A DNA stretch of 64,000 nucleotides, from the NCBI GenBank assembly GCA_028274465.1, contig CM051457.1:13171908-13235907 (forward strand). Reading direction: 5' to 3'. Shown here piece after piece: positions 25,408 to 37,289 of this stretch. The stretch comes from Plantago ovata. Its lineage: Eukaryota > Streptophyta > Magnoliopsida > Lamiales > Plantaginaceae. Both the position numbers and the translations under genes were made by a program. Every line of letters starts with the position of its first letter. Position 1 is the first letter of the stretch. Below the pieces are notes generated by a model. It worked only from the letters and a program-made list of their open reading frames with translations. It had not been told where the DNA came from and searched no databases.

Positions 25408-27957
25408 ATGGCTAAGGAGAAGATTCAGATCAAGAAAATAGACAGCAGCTCAGCTAGACAGGTGACTTTCTCAAAGAGAAGAAGAGGCCTTTTCAAGAAA
25501 GCTCAAGAATTGTCTGTTCTCTGTGATGTTGATGTTGCTCTTATCATCTTCTCCTCCACCGGTGCTCTCTTTCACTATGCCAGCTCAAGGTAACTCTTTT
25601 CCCTCTCTCAATTGTAGTCTTATTTTGAACCAATTGGTAAAAGCTCTGGTCTTTGCCTGTTTTTGCAATAATTGGGTGTAGTGACTTAGGGACTAATTTG
25701 GTGTATGTTAGATTGCAATCTGTGCAATTCAGATTTCCTTCTTTCAGCTGTAATGATAGTGGAGTTAAGTATGGAAATTGGGTACTCCTTGGTTGGATTG
25801 CATGTACTAATTAGTATATTTCTTGGTTACTTTTCCTTGCAAGTTATGTTATGCTTTGGTGTTTTCCTGTTTTTTGCAATAATTTGAATAGTTATTTGTT
25901 AATGAATCAAGTAGGAAATTTACTTTAATTTTGTTGGATTGCAACAATCTGTACAATGTAGACTTGCTTCTTGTAGCTGTGATTGCGAAAACGTAGTCTA
26001 TGTCTTGTTGTGTTACATGAGTGTAAATGTGTAATCAACTTTTGTACTATATTGGCCACTTTGATATGGTTAAATTGAGGGATTCTAACTTCTGAGTAAC
26101 ATTTGTATGATATAAATGGGTCTAATGCGTTAGATAGGTAAATGGGACTGGGAGTACTGTTCTTCTGTCCTAATCTGTTTCTTGAGCTATTTAACACATT
26201 AGATCATCTCGTGCAAGTCTTACTCTCGGCAGGATTTTGATGCAAGGAGGAGTTTGATAGTCCCAGTTTAAGCACATAAGATGTTGAAGGGGATATGGAT
26301 ACAAGTGTTCCAGGAACTTCCGTAGTTTTCGTCTGAAAGATACTGTACTCCTAAAATTGGCAACATATACACATCTGTGTATTTCTTATTAGCTACTGTC
26401 ATAATAAATCTGTTTGTCCCTTTAATACTGGGAAGTTTCACTTCTTTCTTGTTACTAGTATTAACTGGACGTGTGTGCCAAACACTTGGGTTATTTGGTG
26501 GTTTAGTTTTTCGTAGTATTAGGAAAAAAATGTTTTTGTTTTTCATAAGGATTTTACCTATGCAATATATACCATGCGAGTGATTGCATGACCTTCTTCT
26601 CTATACCTTTTCGTAGTATGAAGGAAATAATTCAAAGGTATAATCTACACTCGAAGAACTCGGATAAGCTTGATCAGCCATCATTTGAGCCGCAGGTGTA
26701 GACTCTCTCTGAAGCCAGTATTTTATTTAATTATTCCTAGTTTATTTCTCCTATTTCATGAAAGCTGCTGCTGAAAGGTTAATGAAATGTCATGCAGCTT
26801 GTTGATGATAACAGCTACACCAGATCATCAAGCAAACAAGTGGCTGAGAGAAACCATGAGCTTAGGTATGTTTGTGATGTAAAATCTCAATTTATGAGTG
26901 ATGACACTGGTATATATGAAACTATCACGAGACTTCGTTTTAAAACAGATTAGAAACTTTTAGAAAAATAAATTGCTACTCCTTGCCATTAGCAGGGGCA
27001 TGAGAGGTGATGAGCTCCAAGGATTGACTATCGAAGAGTTGCAGTTTCTGGAGAAGTCACTTCAAGCTGGATTGAGCCGTATTATAGAGAAAAAGGTCGG
27101 TCCTCTTGATTTTACACAATCATTAAGTCATTGATGGATTTGCAATTCCATAATTTATTTGACATTTCGACATATAACAGGATGAGAAACTCATGAACGA
27201 GATCAACCAACTCCAAGAAAAGGTATAAGGATACAACTTAGTATGTATAAATTCGGTATGACTGCTCATGGAAACATCCAAATAATTGCATTTTAATATG
27301 AAGTGCTGTATGATGTATCATATGGATATGCAAAAACAAATTATACAGATATTTCAATCTAGATAAGTTTATTACGATCTTTTGTTTGGTTTTGTTAACT
27401 AAATTCTGGCATATTATGCAGGGAAGGCAACTCATGGAAGAGAACAAACGTCTTAGAGAAAAGGTGAATTAATGATCACAACTTTATATGGCAGCAAATC
27501 ACTCTAACTCACTCACTCTAGCAATCTAAATGGTCATGTACGGAAATGCATGGCAAGCTTATCGAATGTACTTATTTTGTAACTATCTTTGATAAGGTGT
27601 TCGAGATCTCAAATTGCTGCCAGAACACGCCACCAGATACCGAGACCATTGTTTATGGAGAAGGTCTGTCATCGGAATCTTTCACCAATTCCTACAACTC
27701 CAATGGACTTCAGCAGGAGTCTGATTCCTCGGATACATCTCTTAAGCTGGGGTGAGTGTCCACTGTTCTTTTTAGTACATACAGAATAAATATTTCCTAT
27801 TTCCAACTAATTTAGAAAACTGCACGGAGCATAATGGATTCTTCAGCTGATTAAGAAGTAAATGTTATTGTATAGGCTCTCTGAAACTTGAGGAGCTAAA
27901 TCTGCAATGAAAGTTGATGTCCAATCTACAGGGGGGATCTTGGAAGTACTGTCTTAA
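25408..27957 (+). CDS. SVP/JOINTLESS-type MIKC MADS-box transcription factor
   Basis: DNA-binding regulator of the SVP/AGL24/JOINTLESS clade, which controls flowering time, dormancy or abscission-zone identity. Exons: 25408-25589 (MADS domain, [36 protein letters not shown]), 26617-26695 ([17 protein letters not shown]), 26798-26865, 26996-27095 (K domain, [20 protein letters not shown]), 27181-27222 and 27422-27463 (two 42-nt K-box exons, NEINQLQEK and [14 protein letters not shown]) and 27597-27751 ([18 protein letters not shown]). The clade motif SDTSLKLG is present at the end of that exon. Intron phases match the MIKC pattern. The C-terminus is uncertain: splicing at 27752 joins an exon from 27932 with an unfamiliar tail, whereas reading through gives a stop at 27753. 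The true end may therefore differ. Confidence 0.88.
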
Positions 27958-28769
27958 AGGAGATGGATCGTGAAGCTGACACCAAAAGACTTAATCAGAT
28001 GATCTCAGAATATGGAGCAAAATGCTTTCGCATTTATCTCTCAAAACACTCCTATTGTTATCGATGGTCGTGAATTTTCATTTGGAAATAATTAAGCTTG
28101 TTGATAGTATTATACTGTAGTAGTATGTATTAGAGAATTGCTGCTTGGTTTCATGCAAGGTATTACGTTTCTTTTGAAATGGGTGTGCATCCCTCATGCT
28201 CACTCTAATGTGATTTGCTGGTAAAGACAACGAGTATGCAAAAGCAACATCATGGGAGTAAACTCTGTTTGAAGTTGTTGACAAGTTTCCGACTTGTTCT
28301 CTTGATTGTACACCATCATCCTTAAGGAGTCTTTCTGCTGAACTCTGGATCTATGACATGTTATGCTCCATGTTGCAGCCTAGTAATGCTAGTTCAACTG
28401 TTAACTAAGATTATGGCGATGATCTAGGGCTAGCAAAGGTGGTGAATCGAAAGCCAAGTCTTGAAACAGAAACCAATGTGTAAATATGTTGGCATGTTTC
28501 CAGGTATTGGCAAACGTGTTCAAAAGGGAAGAAAATAAACTCATATGGCACCAAATTTGATAACCAAATATTTTAACAAGAACACTTGCAAGAACTTGAG
28601 CAACTAACGCCTCACATTCTACCAAATGAAAACATGCATCAAGTTTGGTTTATACGGAGTTTTGCAATTATCTTAATATTTGGATGCTCTAACCTACAGA
28701 TTGACACAGCTTTTGTTATCTATGGAGATTAGAAGATAGGTTTGCAGAACTGCAGCCTTAGCGAACACC
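27958..28769. other. MADS-box 3' region
   Basis: Likely 3' UTR of the MADS-box gene followed by a convergent spacer to APC13. An alternative last exon of the MADS gene could run to the TGA near 28072. Nothing else recognised. Confidence 0.35.
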
Positions 28770-29923
28770 TCATGATTGGTTCCCCAATGCAAGATCATGC
28801 CATGTATCAGTCTCAACCTGCTGAGTTTCCTGGTCTGCATCATGAAGCAAACGATAAGCAGATGGTTCCCACAAATTAATAGGAACTGTTAAATGTTAAT
28901 TGCTAAGAAGTAAGAACACATATTGCGAAATAACCATAGACAGCGAAAGTGGTACATATTCACAACATTTCAAGCACAGCGAAGATTTCCAAGGAAATTA
29001 TACAAACTTTAAATATTAAAAATCCCTTAGATTGCCTCGCAGGCTACTACTCACAGCATTGAGAATTGTCTTCTCAGCACAGAAGAAAATGGGGAAAAAA
29101 ATCATAAGTATCTGAAGCAAACGTAAGAAAAAGATGCATCTCAGTACTTTCACGATCTGGATAATTGTTGTTTGACAAATATGCAGGTGCATTTTTTAAG
29201 AACATAGGCAGGCATCTCAAATTTCTTAAACAGTTCACAATGTTGTATGCATAACAGCAGGAGAATGATATCAACTACCAAATCAAGGAAAAGGCATTCC
29301 ACTTTCATCAACATATATCAAACTCATTCTCTTTAAAGGACAAGTTATTGCAATACAATAGAATTGTAACATTAACCTGTGCATCTCAACTTTGACTAAT
29401 AAAAGTTTGCGAGCATATTGAACTCTCTACATCATGCTCACGGCCTATATCCCATAAAGCGGAAGCAAAAGGTGAGAGTGGGAACAGTAACTTTATGTTA
29501 TTTAGCTCATGAGTCATGATGCAGTTTCTGCCTCTTGGATGCAGTTTCTGCCTCTTAACATTTCACAAAAGAAAAGAAAAACCACCCTTATCACTAATCC
29601 AAGGACTTACAATTTTTCAAGATACACACAATCAAATTTTTTATCAAGACATAAGTCAATGACAAAACTTACTTGAATCTTCATTGTCATCGGTCCTTGA
29701 CTCGAGTACAGGCGGCAATGGAAGATCTGAAGAAGAAAAGGCAATACAAACCAAAGTCATTACATTTGACATTTCAGTAAGGAAAACAAACTTCAAAAAC
29801 TATGATCCGCATAAAAAGTAGCATGGATTGGAAAGAGATATTACCATCAAGAGGCAGTGTATCTCTCATCCATTCTTCATCTACTATGTCAATGAGGATG
29901 CCCAAGCTCATTAAGTCCGCCAT
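28770..29923 (-). CDS. APC13: APC13 (BONSAI), anaphase-promoting complex subunit 13
   Basis: Small subunit of the APC/C ubiquitin ligase that drives the metaphase-anaphase transition; the Arabidopsis gene is BONSAI. Three exons: 29845-29923 (MADLMSLGILIDIVDEEWMR, DTLPLD), 29673-29726 (DLPLPPVLESRTDDNEDS) and 28770-28834 (NQETQQVETDTWHDLALGNQ, S, stop). The predicted protein is 65 residues, the usual size. The DEEWMRDTLP and DLPLPPVL blocks are the diagnostic APC13 motifs. All borders are GT..AG. Each exon is shorter than 30 codons, so the gene is easy to miss by open-frame scans. It probably has an upstream non-coding exon in the 30.3-30.5 kb area. Confidence 0.92.
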
Positions 29924-30530
29924 TAGTGTCACCTCAACTAAAGCCTCTGTTCAAATTCATTTAAAACTTTTCATCGACTGGTACCAAGATCACGAAAAGA
30001 TGCGTGGTGGTCTACTCTTTCGAGGTAATAAATATTATTACTACAATATGTGATAACACAATTTTGTTGAACTGCAGAACTTCAGAGAAATGGTATACCC
30101 TCTCAAACTCAAACTAATGGATATTCGTAATTCGTTGCTAATGGAAATTTATCAAGGCAGATAGTTCAACTTCAACCTAAAATTCTAGAAAAATCAGTTT
30201 TCTATTGTCTAATCTAACTAAATACAAAGTGATAACTTCAACTGCTACAGTCTAAACAAGGAATAATGCAGCACAGTCTGAACCGCAATTAATGGCAAAT
30301 ATGAAATGACTGCACAGAATTTAAAACATAGCAGAAACCCTAAGTTTCATCCGAAATCAATGAAATTCAAATTACTAGGGCGATGCAAGCAACGCATGGA
30401 TCAAAATTGGAACCGGAAAGCTGAAAAACTACAACAGAAGTTGATAATAACATACAATCACCTTGTTGGAGAGATCGAGAAAAACCCCAGAAGAATATGG
30501 TGGATTTTGTGAGTTCTAAAATTTGAGTTG
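29924..30530. other. APC13 5' region
   Basis: Probable 5' UTR with intron and promoter of APC13. Open frames here are short and without resemblance to known families. Confidence 0.35.
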
Positions 30531-30534
30531 AATT

Positions 30535-30780
30535 CGGTTTGGTGTGGATTTAAGGGTAGGGAAAGAGCACTTTTGCCCCCCAAAGTTTTTCCTTTGGGTA
30601 AAGTGGTCTCTAAAGTTTGTGAGTGTAAGATTTTACCCCAAAAAGTTTCAAATTTAGTGCAATTTGGCCGCGTAAAATTTTGTTTGCATGCGATGTACTC
30701 CCTTAACATTTCGATTTTGATGTCATTGCAAGTAAGTAGGATTTTCTTTTTGTAATGAAAGACATTCGGACGTTCGGTTC
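30535..30780. repeat. Unclassified dispersed-repeat-like tract
   Basis: Texture of a plant repeat: blocks such as GCACTTTTGCCCCCCAAAG and GATTTTACCCCAAAAAG, echoing intronless non-coding transposon ends. No inverted end or target duplication was found. Confidence 0.3.
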
Positions 30781-31014
30781 TTACACTTTATTAAACTCCA
30801 AAAAGGGCTCAAGGGATGGAGGGATAGATTCCATAAGGTAACCATCATCCAAATTTATACCGTCTAATTTAGACATTTTGCCAGCACAAACATTAGCGAA
30901 CCTTCTAACCCATTTAAACACTAAGTTCCATGGCTTATGAAACAAATCTTTGCATCTCTGTATCGTCTCCTTCAGTTTTGTATCTTCTTCGCAATCCAGA
31001 TCCTCTGTCACCAT
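30781..31014 (-). mobile_element. RNase H-like fragment of a retroelement (probable non-LTR)
   Basis: A 77-codon open frame ending in GINLDDGYLMESIPPSLEPF resembles the end of the plant RNase H (RVT_3) domain, with the preceding helix IQRCKDLFHKPWNLVFKWVR. Only this piece is seen; no reverse transcriptase lies beside it. Most such domains belong to LINEs, but host genes and other retroelements also carry them. It looks like a fossil fragment. Confidence 0.45.
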
Positions 31015-31129
31015 TTATAGATAAGTAGCGAATCCACTTCCACCTGAATTTGATAAACCGAAGTTGGTATGTATCCCGTAAGTCCATAACATTAGACTTT
31101 TATGTAGACATAACGTTTTACACAAATTG

Positions 31130-31234
<105 letters not shown>

Positions 31235-31508
31235 CTTATACTAAACCGAATCAATTTCAATTTACAGACATTAAAAACCCTTTTGTAGACGTATGTGTAT
31301 TTCCATTAATTTAATTTTAGACTTATCTTTTGGTAGTATTTTAAAATAATTTTGAAAACATCCTTACTGGAGGGTGGGGGGGGGGGGGTGAGTTGCATGA
31401 TGGTGTAGGCGCGAATCCGGAATTACTAATTCATGTGACATATTATTTCTAACAGTTTTGGTTGGCGCGAAGAACAAAATTTGAAGGAGGAAAAAGAAAA
31501 ACAAAAAA

Positions 31509-32275
31509 GGGTGAATTACAAATTGGTGATGTTCCTAATAGTTTCTATCAAATTAGTGATACATGATAAACTTCTATCAAATTAGTGTCTATATTTTTCT
31601 TGACTAATTTAACCTTGCCGAATTTAAGGAGCTAATTTAGTTATTTATATTATTTAGTTATACTTTGTTAAAATCTATCATGCATCAGATTCCTAAGTTT
31701 GGTTAGTTTCACTATTTATTTTATTTACCATCATCATATCTCTAATGACCCTAACCACGATCCTCTCCTTTGACTATATTTTATAATCCTAAGAAAAAAA
31801 TGTAATTTCCCTAGCTCCAGATCTCAATTTTGGACCCTAACTCAAGCATTCTTCGACTGACTTGTATTAACACACTAAACTTCCAAGCATCAACTAGTGA
31901 TAATCAACAACATCACAGTTATCATTGTCAATTGACAAGCATCAATCAAACGTCTTCAAGTATCATGTCCAATTCCCAAAATTCAAGAATCATGTCCACT
32001 CCCTAAAATTCATGTATCATCAGACTCCCTCCCACAACGTTTGTAACATGTAAGATGCAATTATGTGATGAGTGATACTTGATATAATTTAATCTAAATT
32101 TGATTGAATATAATATATGTGATATAGTAATGGGTTTATTGTTAGAGAAGATTTAGGAACATAGTTAGCCATTATCACTACTAAAATTAGATGTTTCACC
32201 AATTTGATAGAAACTTTTTTGGTCACACTAATTTGATAGGAAGTCTTAAAAGTATCACCAATTTGAAATTAACCC
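31509..32275. mobile_element. MULE-type non-autonomous transposon, 767 bp
   Basis: Terminal inverted repeats of at least 80 bp: left GGGTGAATTACAAATTGG, reverse complement of right GGGTTAATTTCAAATTGG, then in both arms TCTATCAAATTAGTG repeated. Flanks are AACAAAAAA (31500-31508) and AATAAAAAA (32276-32284), a 9-bp duplication with one mismatch. No transposase. Resembles the 4.56-kb element in architecture but not in sequence. Confidence 0.75.
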
Positions 32276-32284
32276 AATAAAAAA

Positions 32285-33358
32285 AACTAGCAAAATCAAG
32301 TGACTTGCAAGAGAGAGATATATATTCAACGAAAAATATAACTTAATTCATCAAACGGTGAAGGTGACAGCTAGAGCAACTGTCAGTTTTATCACATGTC
32401 ATAGGCCTAATGGGCTCAACCTAACAAAAGAGTAATATAAACTATAACTGATAAGACATGCTGACTCAACAGATAAAGTCAAATACTAACGATTACGATT
32501 AATTCAATAAAAATATTGTGAATTGGGACTCCGATCCAAACACACTTTTGGACTATGTTGCTATCCTCACCTGAATTGGAAGTGTCATTTGGGTAGGGAG
32601 TGACTGTTGATTCGTGTAAATTTCCTACAGACGGATTGATCTATTAATGATTCTCTAACTTTGAAACCACAACTGACATGTCAGCAAAATATAAGAAACT
32701 TCTAGTTCCAATGTGCCTCAACAGTCTGTCACAGTTTCTCTTAGTTCGAGTCTTTGACAATTCAACATGCCGTGCTTCAACAGTCAACACCGTCGAAACT
32801 ATGACAATATATACTGCTAAACTATGGAAAAGTTGAACGGCACTTACTATATTTTCAACACCCCGAAGGCACCAACCGATGTTCTTGAAACCCCGTTAGA
32901 GTTAGAGTTCTGTTATGTGTGTCCAGAGTGACATGATGATGATGATAAGTTGATAACAGTGGTCCTTTCTGTGTTTTGATTTCATCCCCAAGTCAACAAT
33001 ATATTCAAGAAACAGTCCACTTTTGTTGTATAATGGTCTTCTCACCCTCCACCCTTACGTGTCAGCTCCGTATTGGCCAGCAATTACTCCAGCGGTGGTG
33101 GAATCTGGTGAGTAGCCAAGCAAGCCAAGTGTTGTTAGCTGTCTCCGGTTTATATCATTTAATTCCCCAAAATATTTGACAGTTGTAAATTGTTATTGCC
33201 ATTTCCATTGCCACCATAAAAAATTTGTTCCCTTTTGCAGTTCATTACATTTCCTCACCTTCCATATATACTTGACCTACATTTCTCTGCTTAATAAACA
33301 CCCCCAATCAATCTCCCCCAATGGCACCAACCAAATCCGCCTCCAAAACCTCCTAACC
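32285..33358. other. Upstream region of the DUF1191 gene
   Basis: Intergenic sequence with the likely promoter and 5' UTR in its last 150-200 bases (pyrimidine-rich, CACCCCCAATCAATCTCC). No gene seen. Confidence 0.35.
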
Positions 33359-34312
33359 ATGCTTCTCCCTTACCTCTGCATAATCTCAACCATTCTTCAG
33401 CTCGCTTCTTCTCAATCGACTCGAGAGCTCGATTCCCTGCTCCAGGACTATGCGTTCAGGTCACTCGTCCGCCCCAAAACCGGCGTCATTTACACCGCGA
33501 ACCTCCCGTCGAACCTCACCGGCGTTCAGGTGGCAGCGCTGCGGCTGAGGAGCGGAAGTATGCGGCGGAGAGGTTTCCAGGGGTACAGAGAGTTCGACAT
33601 TCCGATTGGTGTGGTTGAGCAGCCGTACGTGCAGAGGGTAATTTTGGTATATCACAATTTTAGTTCACGTCAGTTTTCCTCTGTTTATTATCCTTTACCT
33701 GGTTACACTTTCTTAACGCCGGTTTTAGGGCTTTTGGTGTACAATGCATCTGATTTATCCGCTAAGAACTTGTCTGAGTTAGATTTTCGGGCCTCGGCGA
33801 GGCCCGTTAGGGTTAATTTCGGTAATGTCAGGCCCGGTTTAGGATCCAGGCCCTTGTGTGTGTATTTCGGTTTGGATGGTTCTGTTCAGTTTGAGAATGT
33901 GGTGCAGAGTAATGGCAGTGGTAGTGGTAACTTTAGTCTTACTTGTTTGACCACTAATCAAGGGCATTATTCGATCGTTGTCCCGGAAATGGGGGTTTCT
34001 CCGGCGCCGTCTCCTAGTGGGAACGGTGGCAGTGGCAATGGCGGCATCGGTGGAAGTTCGGGTGGAAATGGGAGGAGGAAAAGGGTGGTGATTGTTGTTG
34101 GTTCAGTGATTGGTGGTGCTCTAGTGTTGACATTGTTGGTGGTGATGTTAGTTTGTTTGAGGAAATGTGTGCATAGGAAAAAGATTAGGCGAATGGAGGA
34201 CGCGGCGGATTCAGGGGTGGTGTTGCCGATGACAAGGGTTGGGGACACGAAGGCGCCTGTGGCAATGGAGACACGGACTAGGCCATTCTTAGAGAACGAA
34301 TTTGTGCCGTAA
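33359..34312 (+). CDS. DUF1191 family single-pass membrane protein
   Basis: Intronless gene for 317 residues of a plant-specific family of unknown function (Pfam DUF1191). A signal peptide (MLLPYLCIISTILQLASS) leads to the family domain: TRELDSLLQDYAFRSLVRPK, TGVIYTANLPSNLTGVQV, LRLRSGSMRRRGFQGY, VILVYHNFSS, SSVYYPLPGYTFLTPVLGLL. Several NxS/T sites suit an extracellular domain. A Gly/Ser-rich linker (SGNGGSGNGGIGGSSGGNG) precedes a transmembrane helix at about 245-267 (VVIVVGSVIGGALVLTLLVV) and a basic cytosolic tail of about 50 residues. The ATG at 33359 was chosen because it directly precedes the signal peptide; the open frame extends upstream without one that fits. Looks complete. Confidence 0.9.
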   Translation: MLLPYLCIISTILQLASSQSTRELDSLLQDYAFRSLVRPKTGVIYTANLPSNLTGVQVAALRLRSGSMRRRGFQGYREFDIPIGVVEQPYVQRVILVYHNFSSRQFSSVYYPLPGYTFLTPVLGLLVYNASDLSAKNLSELDFRASARPVRVNFGNVRPGLGSRPLCVYFGLDGSVQFENVVQSNGSGSGNFSLTCLTTNQGHYSIVVPEMGVSPAPSPSGNGGSGNGGIGGSSGGNGRRKRVVIVVGSVIGGALVLTLLVVMLVCLRKCVHRKKIRRMEDAADSGVVLPMTRVGDTKAPVAMETRTRPFLENEFVP

Positions 34313-35916
34313 GGTAGGTGCATTTTTTGTTGGTTTTGTGGTCTAACAACATTCTCTAATTCAATTCTATTCTTTTGAATTGTGAGAAATATATGAGGAT
34401 TTGTGTTGCTGTGATGAGTAGTAGTATAATCTATACAATGTATTTTGGATTGATATCATGATATGTGTGAGTTTGAAAGGGATTATGAATGAAAAATTAA
34501 AGGATTTATACATGATGATATGTTGCACTGGAGTTTTGTATTTGTATTTTGATCTTATTATGTTATAACATTTTGTGAGCCACATCCAACTGAAGATAGA
34601 AAGTGCCTACTTAGAATGGGATGATGAGAAAGTATTTTGTGTGTTTGGCATCGAATTAGAGCCTATTCTTATAACTCAACAGGTTTGCCAAAATCTTTTC
34701 CCCAGCCTTAGACGTGACTAGTGATTTTTAACGAGCCTAGCCCTCGTTAAGGCTTGGCTGGGATAATGACACTAGCGTTGACCAATGTTTTCAGTTGTGA
34801 TTGGTTTAGATTAAGAGAAACAAAAATGTGCTTTTAGTTAACTGTATTTTGGTTAAGTTCTGACTTTTGAACAACTACTTATTCCTTTTGGGTCCATTAA
34901 AATTCCTTAGACGGTCTTGAAGATTCCTAGCCTAACTCACTACCAGAAAGACCGCATAATAGTCTAGTACGAATGATTAGCTGTGTCAATTCATTGAGAA
35001 ATTGGGGTATAAGTGGATTATAGTTAATTGACATCGGTTGTAAGATAGTATAAACACCCACGTAGAGCATTTAGATTTAGACATGGGTTGACGATAGCCT
35101 ATAGTCTACCGACATGTGAAATGTAAAAAAGCATGATACTCGTATGCAATCATCTCAAACACATCACATAACATAAAATCGTTCATGCATTTATATTTGA
35201 CATAGCTACGAACACAAAACAGATCGATCTACCTCCTGCAGAGTGTAACCCATAGTTGGTAGATTCTTGAATAGGAGTACATTTTTCCTTCTTTTCAGTT
35301 CAATACTTGTTTGCGTTCTTTGTTTAGTTCAGATCCTTTACAATGGCTCAATAATGGATATTGTCTGAAAGTGTGGAGTAGTATCTGATGGTGATGAATA
35401 TTGAAAGTAAAGTGTGATGAAGAAAAATCCAAGTGACAGCTATATGTGGTGTCTTGGTGTTTGCCAGAAATAAAGAAGAAGACAAACAAAACAACAAAAA
35501 GAAAACTGTGAGCTGTGCACGTGAATTAACTCATTACCAGTTTTCCCAGCTTCAATAATTGCTGTCTTTCTTCATAAAAGTAGTAGCAGCAGCAGCAAAG
35601 CAATAATGGCATCAACTGCGCTTGCAAACGTATTAAAGCCGGGAATTCAACAAACTTGGATCAGAGAAACAAACCTGGGAGATGAGTGGGGGCCTATATT
35701 GTTTCTCATTACATACAAATGCAGCAAGTTTGATTTAAATCATCCACAGAAATGAAGAATAATAGAAACAAATTAAATATGGAGGGGACTTCGAGCAATC
35801 ATGTACAATTTCTAGTACAATAATACATAGATTGAGCAATTATTGAATTGATATGCCTACTTGTTTCTGTTATTAGGAAGATGATGTTGGGCTAGTGATT
35901 ATGAGGTACTATAGTG
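34313..35916. other. Intergenic 3' of the DUF1191 gene
   Basis: Probable 3' UTR to about 34.6 kb, then spacer. A 49-codon ATG frame at 35606-35755 (+, MASTALANVLKPGIQQTWIR, then ETNLGDEWGPILFL) is preceded by a purine-rich leader and could be a small gene or a stray first exon. I do not recognise it. Confidence 0.35.
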
Positions 35917-35918
35917 TA

Positions 35919-36962
35919 CTCACTCTGTCCCCTGTGAAGTTACCCACTTCATTTTACACACACATTTAAAAAAAAACATTAATTCTAGGGTAAATTACAT
36001 TAAACCACCCCACTAGAAACTCATATTACGGATTTTCCCTCGCTAGTTTAACAATTACAGATAGCCTCAGCCGTCGGAAAAAAGTTGACTTGTCCGTTAT
36101 TCATTTTTGATTTTTGTCCGGCCAAACACGCCCTTAGCACAAAAATTACAGATTTTTCCTTTTCTTTTTTTATCTTTTCTTTTTTCTATCTTTTCTCTTT
36201 TCTCTTTTTTTTTTTTATCTTCTCTTTTTATTGTTCATCTTCTCCTTTTCTCCTTCTCCAAGATGAAAATTCCGGTGTCGGAACTAATTCCGGCACCGGA
36301 AAAATTACAGCTCCGGCAGGAGCTCCAGTCAGCTCCTACACCGGAGCTGTTTTAAGCTCCAATCGGAGCTGTTAATAAGCTTTTTATTAATAAGTTTAAT
36401 AAGTTTTTCTTTTATTTTTGGGACTTTTTCAAAAAAATTCTTAATTTGGGGTTCTTATAGAATAAATATTAGTTCATCTTGAAATATATATAATTTTTGT
36501 GGTTAATGTGAAATACATTAAAGTTAATTTTGTAAAATAAAATAATTTAGAGGCAAATGTGTAAATAATACAAACTTAACTTGTTTGTTTCAATTCAAAT
36601 TCTGAAATTCCGACAGGGTATAAATGTAACTTCCAGCTCTTAATTCGCAAAAAGTCAAGTTCGTGGAGCTATCTGTAATTGTTTTTGTGTAACATCGGGC
36701 TACATGTTATTGTGAAGGATATGTAATAAAAAAAATAACAGGGGGTAGATGTAAATTGCCCTTAATTCTACATTATTATATTTGAGTGTGGGACTGAAAG
36801 TACATCATTAGGAGGAAAATTAATAAAATGGTTAATTAAATGGTTAATAGGAGTTGTTAGTATAATAAAAAAATAATAAAAAGTTTCTATTTATGGAATG
36901 GATAATTTCTAATGGGACGTCATAAATGGCAAAGTGGTTAATTTAAAGTGGGACGGAGAGAG
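35919..36962. mobile_element. Stowaway-like MITE carrying a nested insertion
   Basis: Ends CTCACTCTGTCCCCTGTGAA (left) and GTGGGACGGAGAGAG (right), flanked by TA at 35917-35918 and 36963-36964. The reverse complement of the right end, CTCTCTCCGTCCCACTTTAA, pairs with the left end and continues with TTAACCACTTTGCC against TTACCCACTTC. Without the insertion at 35988-36761 the MITE is about 260 bp. The CTC(C/A)CTC-GTCCC terminus is typical of plant Stowaway elements. Confidence 0.75.
35988..36761. mobile_element. MULE-type element nested in the MITE, 774 bp
   Basis: Perfect 9-bp duplication TTAATTCTA on both sides (35979-35987, 36762-36770). Ends: left GGGTAAATTACATTAAACCA, reverse complement of right GGGCAATTTACATCTACCCC, giving TIRs that begin GGG(T/C)AA(A/T)TTACAT. 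The interior has a long T/C tract (36150-36255) and a GC-richer stretch of AGCTCC/CCGGAG repeats (36265-36375) that can fold on itself. No transposase. Confidence 0.8.
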
Positions 36963-36964
36963 TA

Positions 36965-37289
36965 GTTGGTAAATTTGAGTTAGTTAGGTTTAATTGAAAG
37001 CTCACACAAGAGAGGAAGTACAGGAATGATCACAAGCCCAGCAACCTATGATAACAAGAAACCCAAACAAGATGTTGATTATAATACATGTTTTTTTCTT
37101 CACAATACTCAATCATAAAACTAAAGCACACTTACATCACATAAAAGATGTAGTACTATATGCAGATGAACATCAAGCTATATAGACTTGTTTCTTCGCA
37201 CCAGTAAGGTAGCAAATCCTTTCTTTAGTAAAGGTGAAAGAATAGTTCGATATGTGATTATTTCGTAGCTCCACGGTAGCAAATCTTTG
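36965..37289. other. 3' flank of the membrane-protein gene
   Basis: Spacer between the nested MITE and the stop codon at 37290. Probably 3' UTR of the minus-strand gene. Confidence 0.35.

Noticed and set aside
31377-31388. G-run as a G-quadruplex or regulatory site
   Set aside because: A single G homopolymer of about 12; may be a sequencing length artefact, no supporting context.
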